A stretch of DNA of 64,000 nucleotides, taken from assembly GCF_020886115.1 (NCBI RefSeq), contig NZ_AP025185.1, positions 1,302,001 to 1,366,000 on the forward strand, in the 5' to 3' direction. The notes under the pieces were generated by a model that saw only the letters and a program-made list of their open reading frames with translations, did not search any database and was not told where the DNA came from. Source of the stretch: Flavobacterium ammonificans. Lineage in GTDB: Bacteria > Bacteroidota > Bacteroidia > Flavobacteriales > Flavobacteriaceae. The position numbers were made by a program, and so were the translations under genes. Below, one piece after another: positions 7,651 through 16,179 of the stretch (the first letter of the stretch is position 1; every line of letters begins with the position of its first letter).

Positions 7651-8521
7651 TCATAATGACAATAGCCAAGATAATTAGCACAATTCCGATCCATTGCCAA
7701 GTGTTGATGTTTTCATTCAAAAGGAAATAAGCCATTAATACGGAAACAGGTAGTTCTAAAGCCGATACAATACTTCCTAATCCAATTCCTGTTAGTGGAA
7801 AGCCTGCATTGAATAATAAAGGCGGAATAATAGTACCAAAAAGCGCTAGAATAATTCCCCATTTGGCAAAGATTTCGAATTGGAAATCTCCCGTTTGGTT
7901 GGCGATGGCAAATCCGAATACAATGACGGCACCACCTAACAACATAAACAAACTGCGTTGTGCCGATGATACACCAATACCTACTCGGTTTGCGGTAAAC
8001 ATGGTAGTAGTGAACGAAGCTGCAGATAGCAATCCAAGTACAATACCACGCCAATCTGTTACCAATTTATTTTCGATGATATTCGTTGCCAAAGCAGTTC
8101 CTACAAGTACCACAAAAACCGAAATGATTTTTTGAGCAGAAGGCATTTTCTTTTCCAGCAGCATTTCAAATAGTACGCCCATCCAAACCGTTTGCATTAG
8201 CAATACAATTGCAATAGAAACGGGAATGTATTTCACAGCCAAATAGTAAAAAACACTAGTCATACCAAGCGAAGTTCCCGCTGCCATGAGTTGGATGATC
8301 GTTTTGGTTGAAGCTGTAGTCGCTTGATTTTTATTTTGTGATTTTTGAATCGTATTGATAAGTACAATTCCTAAAATTCCATAGGTAAATTGCGCTATTG
8401 TCACTTCGGGAGTGGTAAATCCTTCCGAATAGGCCATTTTCACAAAAGTAGCTAACATGCCATAGCTTGAAGCTCCAAGTGCAATAAGTAAAACCCCTTT
8501 TAGTTTTGATTTGCGCGTCAT
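7628..8521 (-). CDS. EamA (drug/metabolite transporter superfamily) permease
   Basis: A 297-residue inner-membrane protein with about ten hydrophobic segments arranged as two EamA repeats (about residues 8-140 and 155-292). The second repeat holds the typical PVSVLMAYFLLNENINTWQWIGIVLI. DMT-family members export amino acids, nucleobases or other metabolites; the substrate cannot be assigned. It starts one base after the DUF2721 gene stop and overlaps the AlkB-like gene downstream, so it is the middle gene of a tight minus-strand operon. Confidence 0.9.
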   Translation of the reverse strand: MTRKSKLKGVLLIALGASSYGMLATFVKMAYSEGFTTPEVTIAQFTYGILGIVLINTIQKSQNKNQATTASTKTIIQLMAAGTSLGMTSVFYYLAVKYIPVSIAIVLLMQTVWMGVLFEMLLEKKMPSAQKIISVFVVLVGTALATNIIENKLVTDWRGIVLGLLSAASFTTTMFTANRVGIGVSSAQRSLFMLLGGAVIVFGFAIANQTGDFQFEIFAKWGIILALFGTIIPPLLFNAGFPLTGIGLGSIVSALELPVSVLMAYFLLNENINTWQWIGIVLIILAIVIMNVNYKKD

Positions 8522-8522
8522 T

Positions 8523-8933
8523 TTAATGAATTTGTTTTTTTTCCATTTCAGATAAATCGCTTAGATGCAAACGCAAAGCATTCACAGAAATACTGATTTC
8601 CCAAAACGACAATCCTAAAGAAATTAATAAGCTTAACAAACTCATACCAAAGAAATAAATACTAATATTTTGTTCGTCAAAAAACAATAATAGCATAGCA
8701 AAAACGGATAAAAACAAGCACAGCACACCAGCCATTTGCATGTAACGAATTAGAGTTAATCGCAGGTTGAGGTTTTTGATTTCCAATAAAATCATGCTGT
8801 TTTCTTTTTCTTTATAGACTTTCTTTAAACCACGAATGATGCTTGCTATCGTTAAAAAACGATTGGTGTAAGCTAGCAAAATCAATGAGGTAGCAGAAAA
8901 AAGTAGTGCTGGAGTTCCAATTTCTAGTGTCAT
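8523..8933 (-). CDS. DUF2721 family membrane protein
   Basis: A 136-residue membrane protein with three hydrophobic segments and the DUF2721 opening EIGTPALLFSATSLILLAYTNRF. The ATG at 8933 is chosen over an in-frame TTG at 8960, because the family normally starts near this point and the extra residues look like 5' untranslated sequence. The role is unknown. It is the first gene of the operon DUF2721, EamA, AlkB-like, sterol desaturase. Confidence 0.82.
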   Translation of the reverse strand: MTLEIGTPALLFSATSLILLAYTNRFLTIASIIRGLKKVYKEKENSMILLEIKNLNLRLTLIRYMQMAGVLCLFLSVFAMLLLFFDEQNISIYFFGMSLLSLLISLGLSFWEISISVNALRLHLSDLSEMEKKQIH

Positions 8934-9098
8934 TTCGTTTTGAATTGTATTGAACGACAAAGTTCGCTAATCTTTTTTATTAAATGAATTGAACTCCAAA
9001 CTTAATTTTATAAATAAAAATTATTTATACATAACATTGTAAATATGAATAAAAACTTATGAATAATTTTTACGAAATTTGAAAATAAAAAAAATACC

Positions 9099-9863
9099 AT
9101 GAAAAAAATTAGTTTGATTTTAGTAATTAGTTTAGCTGTTAGTAGTTGTGTAACTATTAAGCCAGGAGAAGTTGGGTTAAAGCAAAGATTAGGTAAACTT
9201 TCTAATGAGATCTATCCTCAGGGGCCTGTTTTTTTTAATCCATTTACTTCTAAGATTGTTAGAACATCAATCCAAACAAGAAATTTAGAACTGACGCTCA
9301 ACCTACCAAGTAAGGAAGGTTTAAGTATTATGTCTCAAATTTCTATTTTGTATCGATTGGAAAAAAATGAAGTGGTAAAAATCGTCAATGATTTAGGTTT
9401 AAACAGTGAGAGTATCATTGCTAACGTTTTTAGATCAGCTTCAGCAGATGTTTGTTCGCAGTATTTTGCCAAAGACATGCACTCTGGGAAAAGATCTGAA
9501 ATCGAAACAGATATTCTTAAGAAAATGGCAGGCAATCTTTTAGCCAAAGGAATTGTTATCGAATCTGTTTTAATGAAAAGTATTCAATTGCCTCAGGGGC
9601 TTTCTCAGTCAATTGAAAATAAATTACAAGCAGAGCAAGATGCTATGCGAATGGAGTTTGTGTTGCAACAAGAAAAATTTGAAGCTGAAAGAAAAATTAT
9701 TGAAGCAAAAGGAACCAGAGACGCTCAAAAAATTCTTTCAGAAGGATTAACTAACGAAATAATTAAATTAAGGAGTATTGATGCGTTCAAGGAACTATCC
9801 AACTCACCGAATGCAAAAATAATTGTTACCGATGGTAAAACACCTTTTTTAATTAACCAATAA
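9099..9863 (+). CDS. SPFH/band 7 (prohibitin-like) lipoprotein
   Basis: A 254-residue exported protein. The signal peptide ends in AVSSC with Cys17 as the predicted lipid-anchor site. The SPFH/band 7 domain covers about residues 20-190 (KPGEVGLKQRLGKL, PQGPVFFNPF). An Ala/Glu/Lys-rich coiled-coil follows (EQDAMRMEFVLQQEKFEAERKIIEAKG). SPFH proteins form oligomeric rings that organise membranes or chaperone proteases such as FtsH. A lipid anchor in place of a transmembrane helix would put this one on the periplasmic side. It is monocistronic, with a terminator downstream. The family is certain and the role inferred. Confidence 0.88.
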   Translation: MKKISLILVISLAVSSCVTIKPGEVGLKQRLGKLSNEIYPQGPVFFNPFTSKIVRTSIQTRNLELTLNLPSKEGLSIMSQISILYRLEKNEVVKIVNDLGLNSESIIANVFRSASADVCSQYFAKDMHSGKRSEIETDILKKMAGNLLAKGIVIESVLMKSIQLPQGLSQSIENKLQAEQDAMRMEFVLQQEKFEAERKIIEAKGTRDAQKILSEGLTNEIIKLRSIDAFKELSNSPNAKIIVTDGKTPFLINQ

Positions 9864-9912
9864 ATGAATGGTTTGTTTTTGATTATTTAGTGAATTAGTA
9901 AGCTAAGTAGTA

Positions 9913-9950
9913 GTCGCCTTTTCGAGTTCTCTTGAAAAGGTGACTTTTTT
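9913..9950 (+). terminator. Terminator after the SPFH gene
   Basis: GTCGCCTTTTC and GAAAAGGTGAC form an 11-bp stem with one G-T pair, followed by seven T. It starts 50 bases after the stop at 9863. Confidence 0.85.
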
Positions 9951-10077
9951 TATGATTAATTGTATTCAAGTTCTTTTACATTGTTTTTAGTTGTTGTTAC
10001 TTTTTTTTCAATTTTCCAGCTTAATTGTGTAACAAAAAAGGGAAATTGCTACTAAATCATCGAACAATAATTTTAAA

Positions 10078-12189
10078 ATGAAAAAGATAATTATTTTACA
10101 AGCCTTATTATTTGGTGCAGTTTTCCAACTTACGGCTCAAGAAACCTCAAAAAAAGCAGAAGAACTCAAGGAAGTTACTATTACAAAAAGTAAAAAAGCC
10201 ATTGAGCAAAAAGCCGATCGTACCATTTTTGATTTTGCTAGCCAGCCGAGTTTGAACTCAGGATCGGTTTTAGAAGGATTGAAAAAATTGCCGGGATTAA
10301 TTGCTTCAGATATTGCCGGAATGATGTATCAGGGAAAACAATTAGAGGTGTTCATGGACGGACGTCCGTTAAATATTTCTTCCAATGAACTGAACGGATT
10401 TTTAGAAGGAATGCCAGCCAATGCAATTGAGAAAATTGAAATTATTACCCAACCCGGTGCCGAATTTCCAGCTACATCTGGTGGAGCTATTTTAAATATC
10501 ATTACCAATAAAAACGCCAAAAAATTCTTAAGTGCTACCTACTCTAATAGTGTTAATACCACTAATTATGATCGCCTAAGATGGAGAGTCAACAATAGTA
10601 TTTTGCTTAATGCTAAGAACAAGTATTTTGGGTGGCAATTAAATATGGGTCAAAATTATAGAGAGAGTGCTACTTGGGGTTCATTTACTAAAAATGAAAA
10701 CCAGCTTAGTACTTTACTTTCTAAGGTTAATTCAGATCGACTTGGGAGGTCTAACTTTATGAAATCGTCTTTGACATTTGATTTGAAAAAAGACCGCTTG
10801 TTATTGAATTACGATTTGAATCTAAACAACAACAATAGTGATACGGAAGCAACCGGTTTAGGTTTTTCTTCAATAGATGCGACGAATTCAAAAACGGTTA
10901 GACAAGATGCTGTAGCCACTTATCAAAAACGATTTGATGACAAGTCAAAGAAGTTGGATTTTGTCCTGAATTTCAACCAGAATACCAATGAATTTTTGTT
11001 AAATACTGCCGGAATTGTTGCGCCAATACTTGACAATTCTTCCTTTCAAAAATACTTGAATCTTAAATTTGATTATTCACAGCCCATTTCTTTTTCTGAT
11101 GAAGGTAAACTTAGCTTTGGAGCACTTCGTGATGATTTGATTTTTCAAACTCAAAGTAAAGGAATTACGAATTTAGATTATCAAAGAAGTACTACTGCAG
11201 GATATTTTGAATTACAGACCAAGTTTAAAAGCTTGAGTTTTATTGTAGGTGGACGCGCAGAAGATTATGCTATCACTGGAAAGACATTGACTACTGAATT
11301 AGTTCCGTTCCAGCAATTTCGTTTCTTCCCCAACGCAAGTGCTCAGTACAATTTGAACAAGAATGTTTTCTTTAATGTGAACTACAATAAGAAAATTACA
11401 TTGCCAAGTACCTCTGCTTTGAATCCAAACAACACCAGTTATCAAAATCAAAATATTGATAATACAGGTAACCCTAATTTACAGCCTACTATTTTTGATA
11501 ATTATGAAGTCAAGTTAAGTGCTTACGATTATGCATTTATCGGGTATTCTGTTAGTAATGCCAGAAATCAAGTAGTACAAAGAGTAAATTTGAATCCCCG
11601 CTCGAATGTGGTAATCAACACTTTTGAGAATGTACCAGAGCTTAAAGTGCATAACTTTAACATAGGAATGCCAATTCCGTATATGTTGTTTACCAAAGGA
11701 ATTGCCGAAACAATGAAAATGAATGTCAATCCAGATGAGATGAACTTTCTATTTGTATATGCAGCCTATCAGTTGCATCAAATTCCTAGCTTGGATACTC
11801 GTGGCTTTTGGATTTATAATCTAATGTCACAATTGGTTTTACCAAGTAAAATTAAGTTTGTTACCAATTTTAGTTATATCACTGCTAATGGGAATTACTA
11901 TTATTTCCTTGCAGAAAAACCTTTTAATAACTCGCTGGATCTTTCCTTCTCAAAGAAGTTTTTCAATGATCGATTGTCTGTTTCAATCAATGTGGATGAT
12001 TTATTGAATACGAATCGCATTGTATTCAATTCGGTAAATACTCCTTTATTTTTGAATAATAAACAAGATACCCGTCGTTTTGGATTTAGTATAAATTACA
12101 AGATTCCAACGAAGAATAAATTAGCGAGAGAAACTCCAATTTTATTGAATAAGGACAAAAAAGAAGAAGCCGGAATTATAGGAAACTAA
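10078..12189 (+). CDS. TonB-dependent receptor-like outer-membrane protein (OMP_b-brl_3)
   Basis: A 703-residue outer-membrane protein. Signal peptide residues 1-20 end at LTAQ. A plug-like domain (about 30-145) contains GSVLEGLKKLPGL, FMDGRPLN and the plug-end sequence GGAILNIITNKNA. The remainder is a predicted beta-barrel of the OMP_b-brl_3 type. Members of this type usually carry an N-terminal carboxypeptidase-regulatory domain, which is missing here. No SusD partner, TonB or regulator adjoins, so the cargo cannot be guessed. It is monocistronic, with a hairpin terminator at 12191. Confidence 0.88.
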   Translation: MKKIIILQALLFGAVFQLTAQETSKKAEELKEVTITKSKKAIEQKADRTIFDFASQPSLNSGSVLEGLKKLPGLIASDIAGMMYQGKQLEVFMDGRPLNISSNELNGFLEGMPANAIEKIEIITQPGAEFPATSGGAILNIITNKNAKKFLSATYSNSVNTTNYDRLRWRVNNSILLNAKNKYFGWQLNMGQNYRESATWGSFTKNENQLSTLLSKVNSDRLGRSNFMKSSLTFDLKKDRLLLNYDLNLNNNNSDTEATGLGFSSIDATNSKTVRQDAVATYQKRFDDKSKKLDFVLNFNQNTNEFLLNTAGIVAPILDNSSFQKYLNLKFDYSQPISFSDEGKLSFGALRDDLIFQTQSKGITNLDYQRSTTAGYFELQTKFKSLSFIVGGRAEDYAITGKTLTTELVPFQQFRFFPNASAQYNLNKNVFFNVNYNKKITLPSTSALNPNNTSYQNQNIDNTGNPNLQPTIFDNYEVKLSAYDYAFIGYSVSNARNQVVQRVNLNPRSNVVINTFENVPELKVHNFNIGMPIPYMLFTKGIAETMKMNVNPDEMNFLFVYAAYQLHQIPSLDTRGFWIYNLMSQLVLPSKIKFVTNFSYITANGNYYYFLAEKPFNNSLDLSFSKKFFNDRLSVSINVDDLLNTNRIVFNSVNTPLFLNNKQDTRRFGFSINYKIPTKNKLARETPILLNKDKKEEAGIIGN

Positions 12190-12190
12190 A

Positions 12191-12226
12191 CAAAAAACCC
12201 TACTAGTATCTAGCAGGGTTTTTTAT
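12191..12226 (+). terminator. Terminator after the TonB receptor gene (twin of 13091-13126)
   Basis: AACCCTACTA and TAGCAGGGTT pair with one mismatch around a short loop, followed by T6. It begins two bases after the stop. The sequence is nearly identical to the hairpin at 13091-13126. Confidence 0.85.
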
Positions 12227-12283
12227 TGTTATTTAAAGGTGAGAAACATTGATTTCGGGTTTTTACAATTGAAAGACACACAA

Positions 12284-12583
12284 TTATGCAGCGTTATTTT
12301 CCATAGGTTTTATGTTTTTGAAATCATTTTTCTTTAAGTTGTTTTCTTCTTCTAGATCATAATCATCTTGAAGCCCAAGCCAAAATTTAGCACTAGTTCC
12401 AAAATATAGAGAAAGTCTTAGCGCTGTGTCAGCAGTGATTCTACGTTTACCTTTTACTATTTCACTAACTCTTGTTTGAGGAATAAATGTTTCTTTGGAC
12501 AAACGATAGGCAGATATTCCAAGCGGTTCAAGAAATTCTTCTTTTAAGACTTCTCCAGGATGTATGTTTTTCAAATTTTCCAT
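12284..12583 (-). CDS. higA: HigA family antitoxin (XRE-type DNA-binding protein)
   Basis: A 99-residue antitoxin of the HigA addiction-module family. The hallmark HPGEVLKEEFLEPLG lies at residues 8-22, followed by a Cro/XRE helix-turn-helix (AYRLSKE, TRVSEIVKGKRRIT) and the helix TALRLSLYFGTSAKFWLGLQ. It should neutralise HigB and repress the shared promoter. It lies 12 bases after the toxin gene; this toxin-first order is typical of higBA. The cassette is bracketed by near-identical hairpins and sits between unrelated core genes, as expected for an acquired module. Confidence 0.93.
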   Translation of the reverse strand: MENLKNIHPGEVLKEEFLEPLGISAYRLSKETFIPQTRVSEIVKGKRRITADTALRLSLYFGTSAKFWLGLQDDYDLEEENNLKKNDFKNIKPMENNAA

Positions 12584-12595
12584 AACACTTATTTA

Positions 12596-12877
12596 TTAAT
12601 GATAATCAATAATTTGTACTTCGTATGCATTGTCGTTTTCCCAATTAAAAATAATTCGCCACTGATTATTAATTCTAATGCTATAAAGGCCAGAGAGGTT
12701 GCCACTCAATTTTTCTAAATGATTAGCGGGTGGAATTCTCAAATCAGTGATGTTTTGAGCATTATTAATCATTCTTAATTTTCGTCTAGCTACATTTTGG
12801 ATTTCGGAAGGCAATTTTTTTGACTGTATGCCATTCCATATTTTCTCTGTCTCTTTATTGCTAAAACTTTTTATCAC
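12596..12877 (-). CDS. higB: HigB family toxin (RelE-fold mRNA interferase)
   Basis: A 93-residue RelE/ParE-superfamily toxin of the HigB type, which cleaves mRNA at the ribosome. The N-terminus IKSFSNKETEKIWNG and the C-terminal SGLYSIRINNQWRIIFNW are characteristic, including the basic RI..QWRI strand and the terminal DYH. The start codon is GTG at 12877, fixed by conservation of the first residues. It lies upstream of higA in the same transcript. The reading frame is intact, so the module may be active. Confidence 0.92.
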   Translation of the reverse strand: MIKSFSNKETEKIWNGIQSKKLPSEIQNVARRKLRMINNAQNITDLRIPPANHLEKLSGNLSGLYSIRINNQWRIIFNWENDNAYEVQIIDYH

Positions 12878-12902
12878 TACTCACGTGTTACAATACTAAC
12901 GC

Positions 12903-12910
12903 CAAAGATA
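12903..12910 (-). promoter_or_regulatory. -7 promoter element of higBA
   Basis: TATCTTTG on the minus strand matches TAnnTTTG and lies 25 bases before the GTG start. HigA would be expected to bind around here; no clear operator palindrome was picked out. Confidence 0.55.
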
Positions 12911-13090
12911 AGTAATTGTTTTTTATAATCACTAAAAGTTGTTGAATTTTTGAAGTGGGATAAACAGAAAAAGAGGTTTTAGAAAAAAACACTGTTTTTA
13001 ACATAGTACTAATGTGAAGAGTGAAACGTCTAGATTAATCTTTTATTATAGATTTTGCTATGTTTCTATGTGGTTAAAAAATATTAAAAA

Positions 13091-13126
13091 CAAAAAACCC
13101 TGCTAGTGTCTAGCAGGGTTTTTATT
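13091..13126 (-). terminator. Terminator of htpG (twin of 12191-12226)
   Basis: AACCCTGCTA and TAGCAGGGTT form a perfect 10-bp stem with a GTGTC loop and T runs on both sides. It lies 18 bases beyond the htpG stop. It repeats the hairpin found exactly 900 bases earlier with two substitutions in the stem-loop. Confidence 0.85.
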
Positions 13127-13143
13127 TTATACGAAGTTCGTAA

Positions 13144-15027
13144 TTATTTAATCAACTCAAAACTACGTTTCACAAAAGCGGTTAAGGCTTCTCCTTTCAA
13201 TAAGTTTTGAGACAATTTAGCCAAGTCTAAGGCTTGTTTAACTAAGCTTTCTTGAGTGTTTTTGTCTTCGGTGTTCAAAATGGTTGTAGCCAAATCGGAG
13301 TTGGTGTTCACTACCAAATTGTACATTTCTGGCATATTGCCCATACCAAACATACCACCGCCAGTTTGACTCATTTCTTTCATTCTACGCATAAACTCGG
13401 GTTGCGTAATGATGAATGGTGCAGACTGACTGTCTAAGGCTTCCAATTGCACGGTATAGTTTTGTTTTGGAACAATCGTTTCTACTACGGTTTTCAAACT
13501 CGTTTGTTCGTCTTCAGATAATTTAGAAATCGCGGTATCTTCTTTCTTGATTAAATTATCAATGTGGTCTGAATCGACACGTACAAAACGAATCTCACTA
13601 TTGTCTCCTTCAATTTTTTGGATTAAGTGAGAGATAATTGGCGAATCCAACAACAATACTTCGTATCCTTTTTCTTTAGCGATTTCAATGTAAGAGTGTT
13701 GCGCTTCTTTGTTGCTTGCGTACAACACTACTAATTTATTGTCTTTATCGGTTTGCTTTTCTTTCAGTTGTTCTTTCAACTCCTCCAAAGTGAAGTACTT
13801 GTCATCTACCGTTGGGTACAAAACAAAAGCGCCTGCTTTTTCATAGAATTTATCTTCAGACAGCATTCCGTATTCCAAAACAATTTTGATGTCGTTCCAT
13901 TTTTGTTCAAAATCGGCACGATTGTCATTGAATAATGCTTTTAGTTTATCAGCTACTTTACGAGTGATATAATTCGAGATTTTTTTCACCGCAGCATCCG
14001 CTTGTAAACCTGAACGTGATACGTTCAACGGAATGTCTGGTGAGTCGATTACTCCTTTTAACATTGTCAAGAATTCAGGAACAATGCCTTCTACATTATC
14101 CGTAACAAACACTTGGTTTTGGTACAACTGAATTTTGTCTTTTTGGATTTGCAAATCCGAGCCCAATTTAGGGAAGTACAAAATTCCTGTTAAGTTGAAC
14201 GGATAATCTACATTCAAGTGAATGTTGAATAACGGCTCTTCAAACTGCATTGGGTACAACTCGTGGTAGAACTTTTTGTAGTCTTCCTCGTTTAATTCAG
14301 CCGGTTGTTTCGTCCAAGCTGGATTTGGGTTGTTGATGATATTATCTACTTCGATAGTTTCTGGTTTTGCGTCTTCGGCAGCACCTTCTGGTAACGGAAG
14401 TGTTTCAGTTTTGGTTCCAAATTTAATTGGAATCGGCATGAATTTATTGTAACGGTTCAGTAATTCTCTGATTTTAGCTTCTTCTAAAAACTCTACAGAA
14501 TCTTCGGCGATATGCAAAATAATTTCGGTTCCTCTGTCGGTTTTGTCAGCTGGTTCCAAAGTAAATTCAGGACTACCGTCGCAAGTCCAATGCGCTGCTG
14601 GTTCGTCTTTGAATGATTTAGTAATGATTTCTACTTTTTCAGCCACCATAAAAGCGGAGTAGAATCCAAGACCAAAGTGTCCAATAATTCCAGAATCTTT
14701 AGCCGAATCTTTGTATTTGTCCAAGAATTCTTCAGCTCCTGAAAAAGCTACTTGGTTGATGTATTTTTCTACTTCGTCAGCAGTCATTCCCAAACCTTGA
14801 TCAATGATGTGCAGTTTCTTGCCTTCTTTGTCAATTTTTACTTCAATAATGGGATTGCCATACTCTACTTTGGCTTCGCCAATACTTGTTAAGTGTTTTA
14901 ATTTTAAGGTAGCGTCTGTTCCATTTGAAATCAATTCGCGCAAGAAAATTTCGTGATCGCTGTATAAAAATTTCTTGATTAATGGGAAGATGTTCTCTAC
15001 CGAAACATTAATTTTTCCAGTTGTCAT
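13144..15027 (-). CDS. htpG: Molecular chaperone HtpG (Hsp90)
   Basis: The bacterial Hsp90, 627 residues and cytoplasmic, an ATP-driven dimeric chaperone. The GHKL ATPase domain shows FLRELISNGTDA near residues 24-35, the DxGxG motif IDQGLGM near 75, and GHFGLGFYSAF near 115-125. The middle domain carries the conserved catalytic arginine segment LNVSRSGLQ, and the C-terminal dimerisation region contains a Met/Gly-rich stretch (MSQTGGGMFGMGNM). The length is normal for Bacteroidota. It is monocistronic, divergent from an ABC ATPase gene, with a palindrome in the shared upstream region. Confidence 0.98.
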   Translation of the reverse strand: MTTGKINVSVENIFPLIKKFLYSDHEIFLRELISNGTDATLKLKHLTSIGEAKVEYGNPIIEVKIDKEGKKLHIIDQGLGMTADEVEKYINQVAFSGAEEFLDKYKDSAKDSGIIGHFGLGFYSAFMVAEKVEIITKSFKDEPAAHWTCDGSPEFTLEPADKTDRGTEIILHIAEDSVEFLEEAKIRELLNRYNKFMPIPIKFGTKTETLPLPEGAAEDAKPETIEVDNIINNPNPAWTKQPAELNEEDYKKFYHELYPMQFEEPLFNIHLNVDYPFNLTGILYFPKLGSDLQIQKDKIQLYQNQVFVTDNVEGIVPEFLTMLKGVIDSPDIPLNVSRSGLQADAAVKKISNYITRKVADKLKALFNDNRADFEQKWNDIKIVLEYGMLSEDKFYEKAGAFVLYPTVDDKYFTLEELKEQLKEKQTDKDNKLVVLYASNKEAQHSYIEIAKEKGYEVLLLDSPIISHLIQKIEGDNSEIRFVRVDSDHIDNLIKKEDTAISKLSEDEQTSLKTVVETIVPKQNYTVQLEALDSQSAPFIITQPEFMRRMKEMSQTGGGMFGMGNMPEMYNLVVNTNSDLATTILNTEDKNTQESLVKQALDLAKLSQNLLKGEALTAFVKRSFELIK

Positions 15028-15094
15028 AGTGTATAAATTTTAAGTTTAAATTGATGAAATGCTAGTTTTCAAATAGAGTACCATTTTATTAAAA

Positions 15095-15111
15095 TGTGAC
15101 AAATTGTCGCA
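15095..15111. promoter_or_regulatory. Palindrome in the htpG / ABC ATPase divergent region
   Basis: TGTGACAAATTGTCGCA is a 17-base, nearly perfect palindrome with one non-pairing arm position, centred 76 bases from the htpG start and 63 from the ABC ATPase start. Its size and position suit a dimeric repressor. It is not the CIRCE sequence. The regulatory role is inferred. Confidence 0.4.
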
Positions 15112-15139
15112 ACCCTTCCAGGATTCAAATTAAACATTG

Positions 15140-15147
15140 TAAATTTG
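15140..15147 (+). promoter_or_regulatory. -7 promoter element of the ABC ATPase gene
   Basis: TAAATTTG matches TAnnTTTG and lies 18 bases before the ATG at 15166. It covers the alternative TTG start at 15145, which supports the downstream ATG. Confidence 0.55.
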
Positions 15148-15165
15148 GCTTCTTTAAACTCAACT

Positions 15166-16092
15166 ATGCTCGAACTCAAGGACATTTCGTTTACTTACAT
15201 TGATCAAGCCGTAATTAACGAGCTTAGTTTTGTGGCGCAACAAGGACAAAATATTGCTGTCATTGGCGAAAGCGGTTGCGGTAAAAGTACCTTGCTCAAG
15301 TTGATTTATGGTTTGTACGATTTGGATTCGGGTAGCATCAGTTATAACGGAAACCCTATTTTGGGTCCGAAGTACAATTTGATTCCGGGAGAAGAGTACA
15401 TTAAATATTTGGCACAAGATTTTGATTTGATGCCGTTTATCACTGTTGAAGAAAATGTGGGCAAGTTTCTTTCCAATATCTATCGCGATAAAAAGAAAGC
15501 CAGAGTGCGTGAATTACTCGAAATGGTCGAAATGACAGAATTTGCCAAAGTCAAAGCCAAATACTTGAGTGGCGGTCAACAACAACGCGTCGCTTTGGCT
15601 CGTGTTTTGGCCTTAGAACCTCAAATTTTATTGCTGGACGAACCTTTTAGTCAAATCGATTCTTTCAGGAAAAATGCCTTGCGCAGAAATGTATTTCAGT
15701 ATTTAAAAGAAAAGAAAATCACTTGCATCATTGCTACACACGATAGTACGGATGCGTTGTCTTTTTCCGACAAATCGATAGTGATGCAACACGGGAAAAT
15801 CATTGCCGAAGAGGCTCCTCAACAACTCTATCTTCATCCAACAAATAAATATGTGGCCTCACTTTTTGGCGAAGTCAATGAATTAGAATTGGATGGCAAA
15901 GTCCATTTAATCTATCCACACCAACTCAAGTTGGACCCGAAAGGCTCATTGAAAGGGATAGTGCAACAGTGCTATTTTAGAGGTAGTCATTATTTAGTGG
16001 AAGTTGCAATAGACAAGCAAAGCGTTTTTTTTGAATCATTAACGCCTTTAGAAAAAGGGCAGCCGATTGCCTTAAAAAAGAGCATTTTCTAA
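15166..16092 (+). CDS. ABC transporter ATP-binding protein (orphan)
   Basis: A 308-residue ATPase subunit. It shows Walker A GESGCGKST at about residues 34-42, Q-loop AQDFD near 84, signature LSGGQQQRVALARVLA near 133, Walker B ILLLDEPFSQID near 155, and H-loop ATHD near 190. About 65 residues after the ATPase core look like a small TOBE-type domain, as in iron(III), sulfate or polyamine importers. No permease or binding protein gene is adjacent, so partner and substrate are unknown. The ATG start is preferred because the TTG alternative overlaps the promoter. Confidence 0.88.
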   Translation: MLELKDISFTYIDQAVINELSFVAQQGQNIAVIGESGCGKSTLLKLIYGLYDLDSGSISYNGNPILGPKYNLIPGEEYIKYLAQDFDLMPFITVEENVGKFLSNIYRDKKKARVRELLEMVEMTEFAKVKAKYLSGGQQQRVALARVLALEPQILLLDEPFSQIDSFRKNALRRNVFQYLKEKKITCIIATHDSTDALSFSDKSIVMQHGKIIAEEAPQQLYLHPTNKYVASLFGEVNELELDGKVHLIYPHQLKLDPKGSLKGIVQQCYFRGSHYLVEVAIDKQSVFFESLTPLEKGQPIALKKSIF

Positions 16093-16101
16093 AATTTACT
16101 A

Positions 16102-16129
16102 TTGCACTTCAAATATTTTGCTACTTTAG
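16102..16129 (+). promoter_or_regulatory. Candidate promoter of the KAS III gene
   Basis: TTG at 16102-16104, a 17-base spacer, and TACTTTAG at 16122-16129, one base off the -7 consensus. It lies 50 bases before the ATG at 16180. Confidence 0.5.
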
Positions 16130-16179
16130 TGCTCCATTTTGAGATCAAATAATACAATTTAAAGACTAAAAATAAATAT

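Noticed and set aside
7713..8054. 113-codon minus-strand frame inside the EamA gene
   Set aside because: Same-strand out-of-frame shadow; rich in Cys, His, Tyr and Arg in an order with no domain, while the EamA frame shows ten membrane segments.
9335..9547. Minus-strand frame inside the SPFH gene
   Set aside because: Antisense shadow of a clearly coding gene, without promoter, homology or signal features.
12885..12895. CACGTG near higB as a parS-like or operator core
   Set aside because: The flanks do not match the TGTTTCACGTGAAACA-type site, and CACGTG alone is too short to be significant.
12911..13090. Additional small gene between higB and the htpG terminator
   Set aside because: All frames are short and AT-rich with no promoter-plus-start arrangement.
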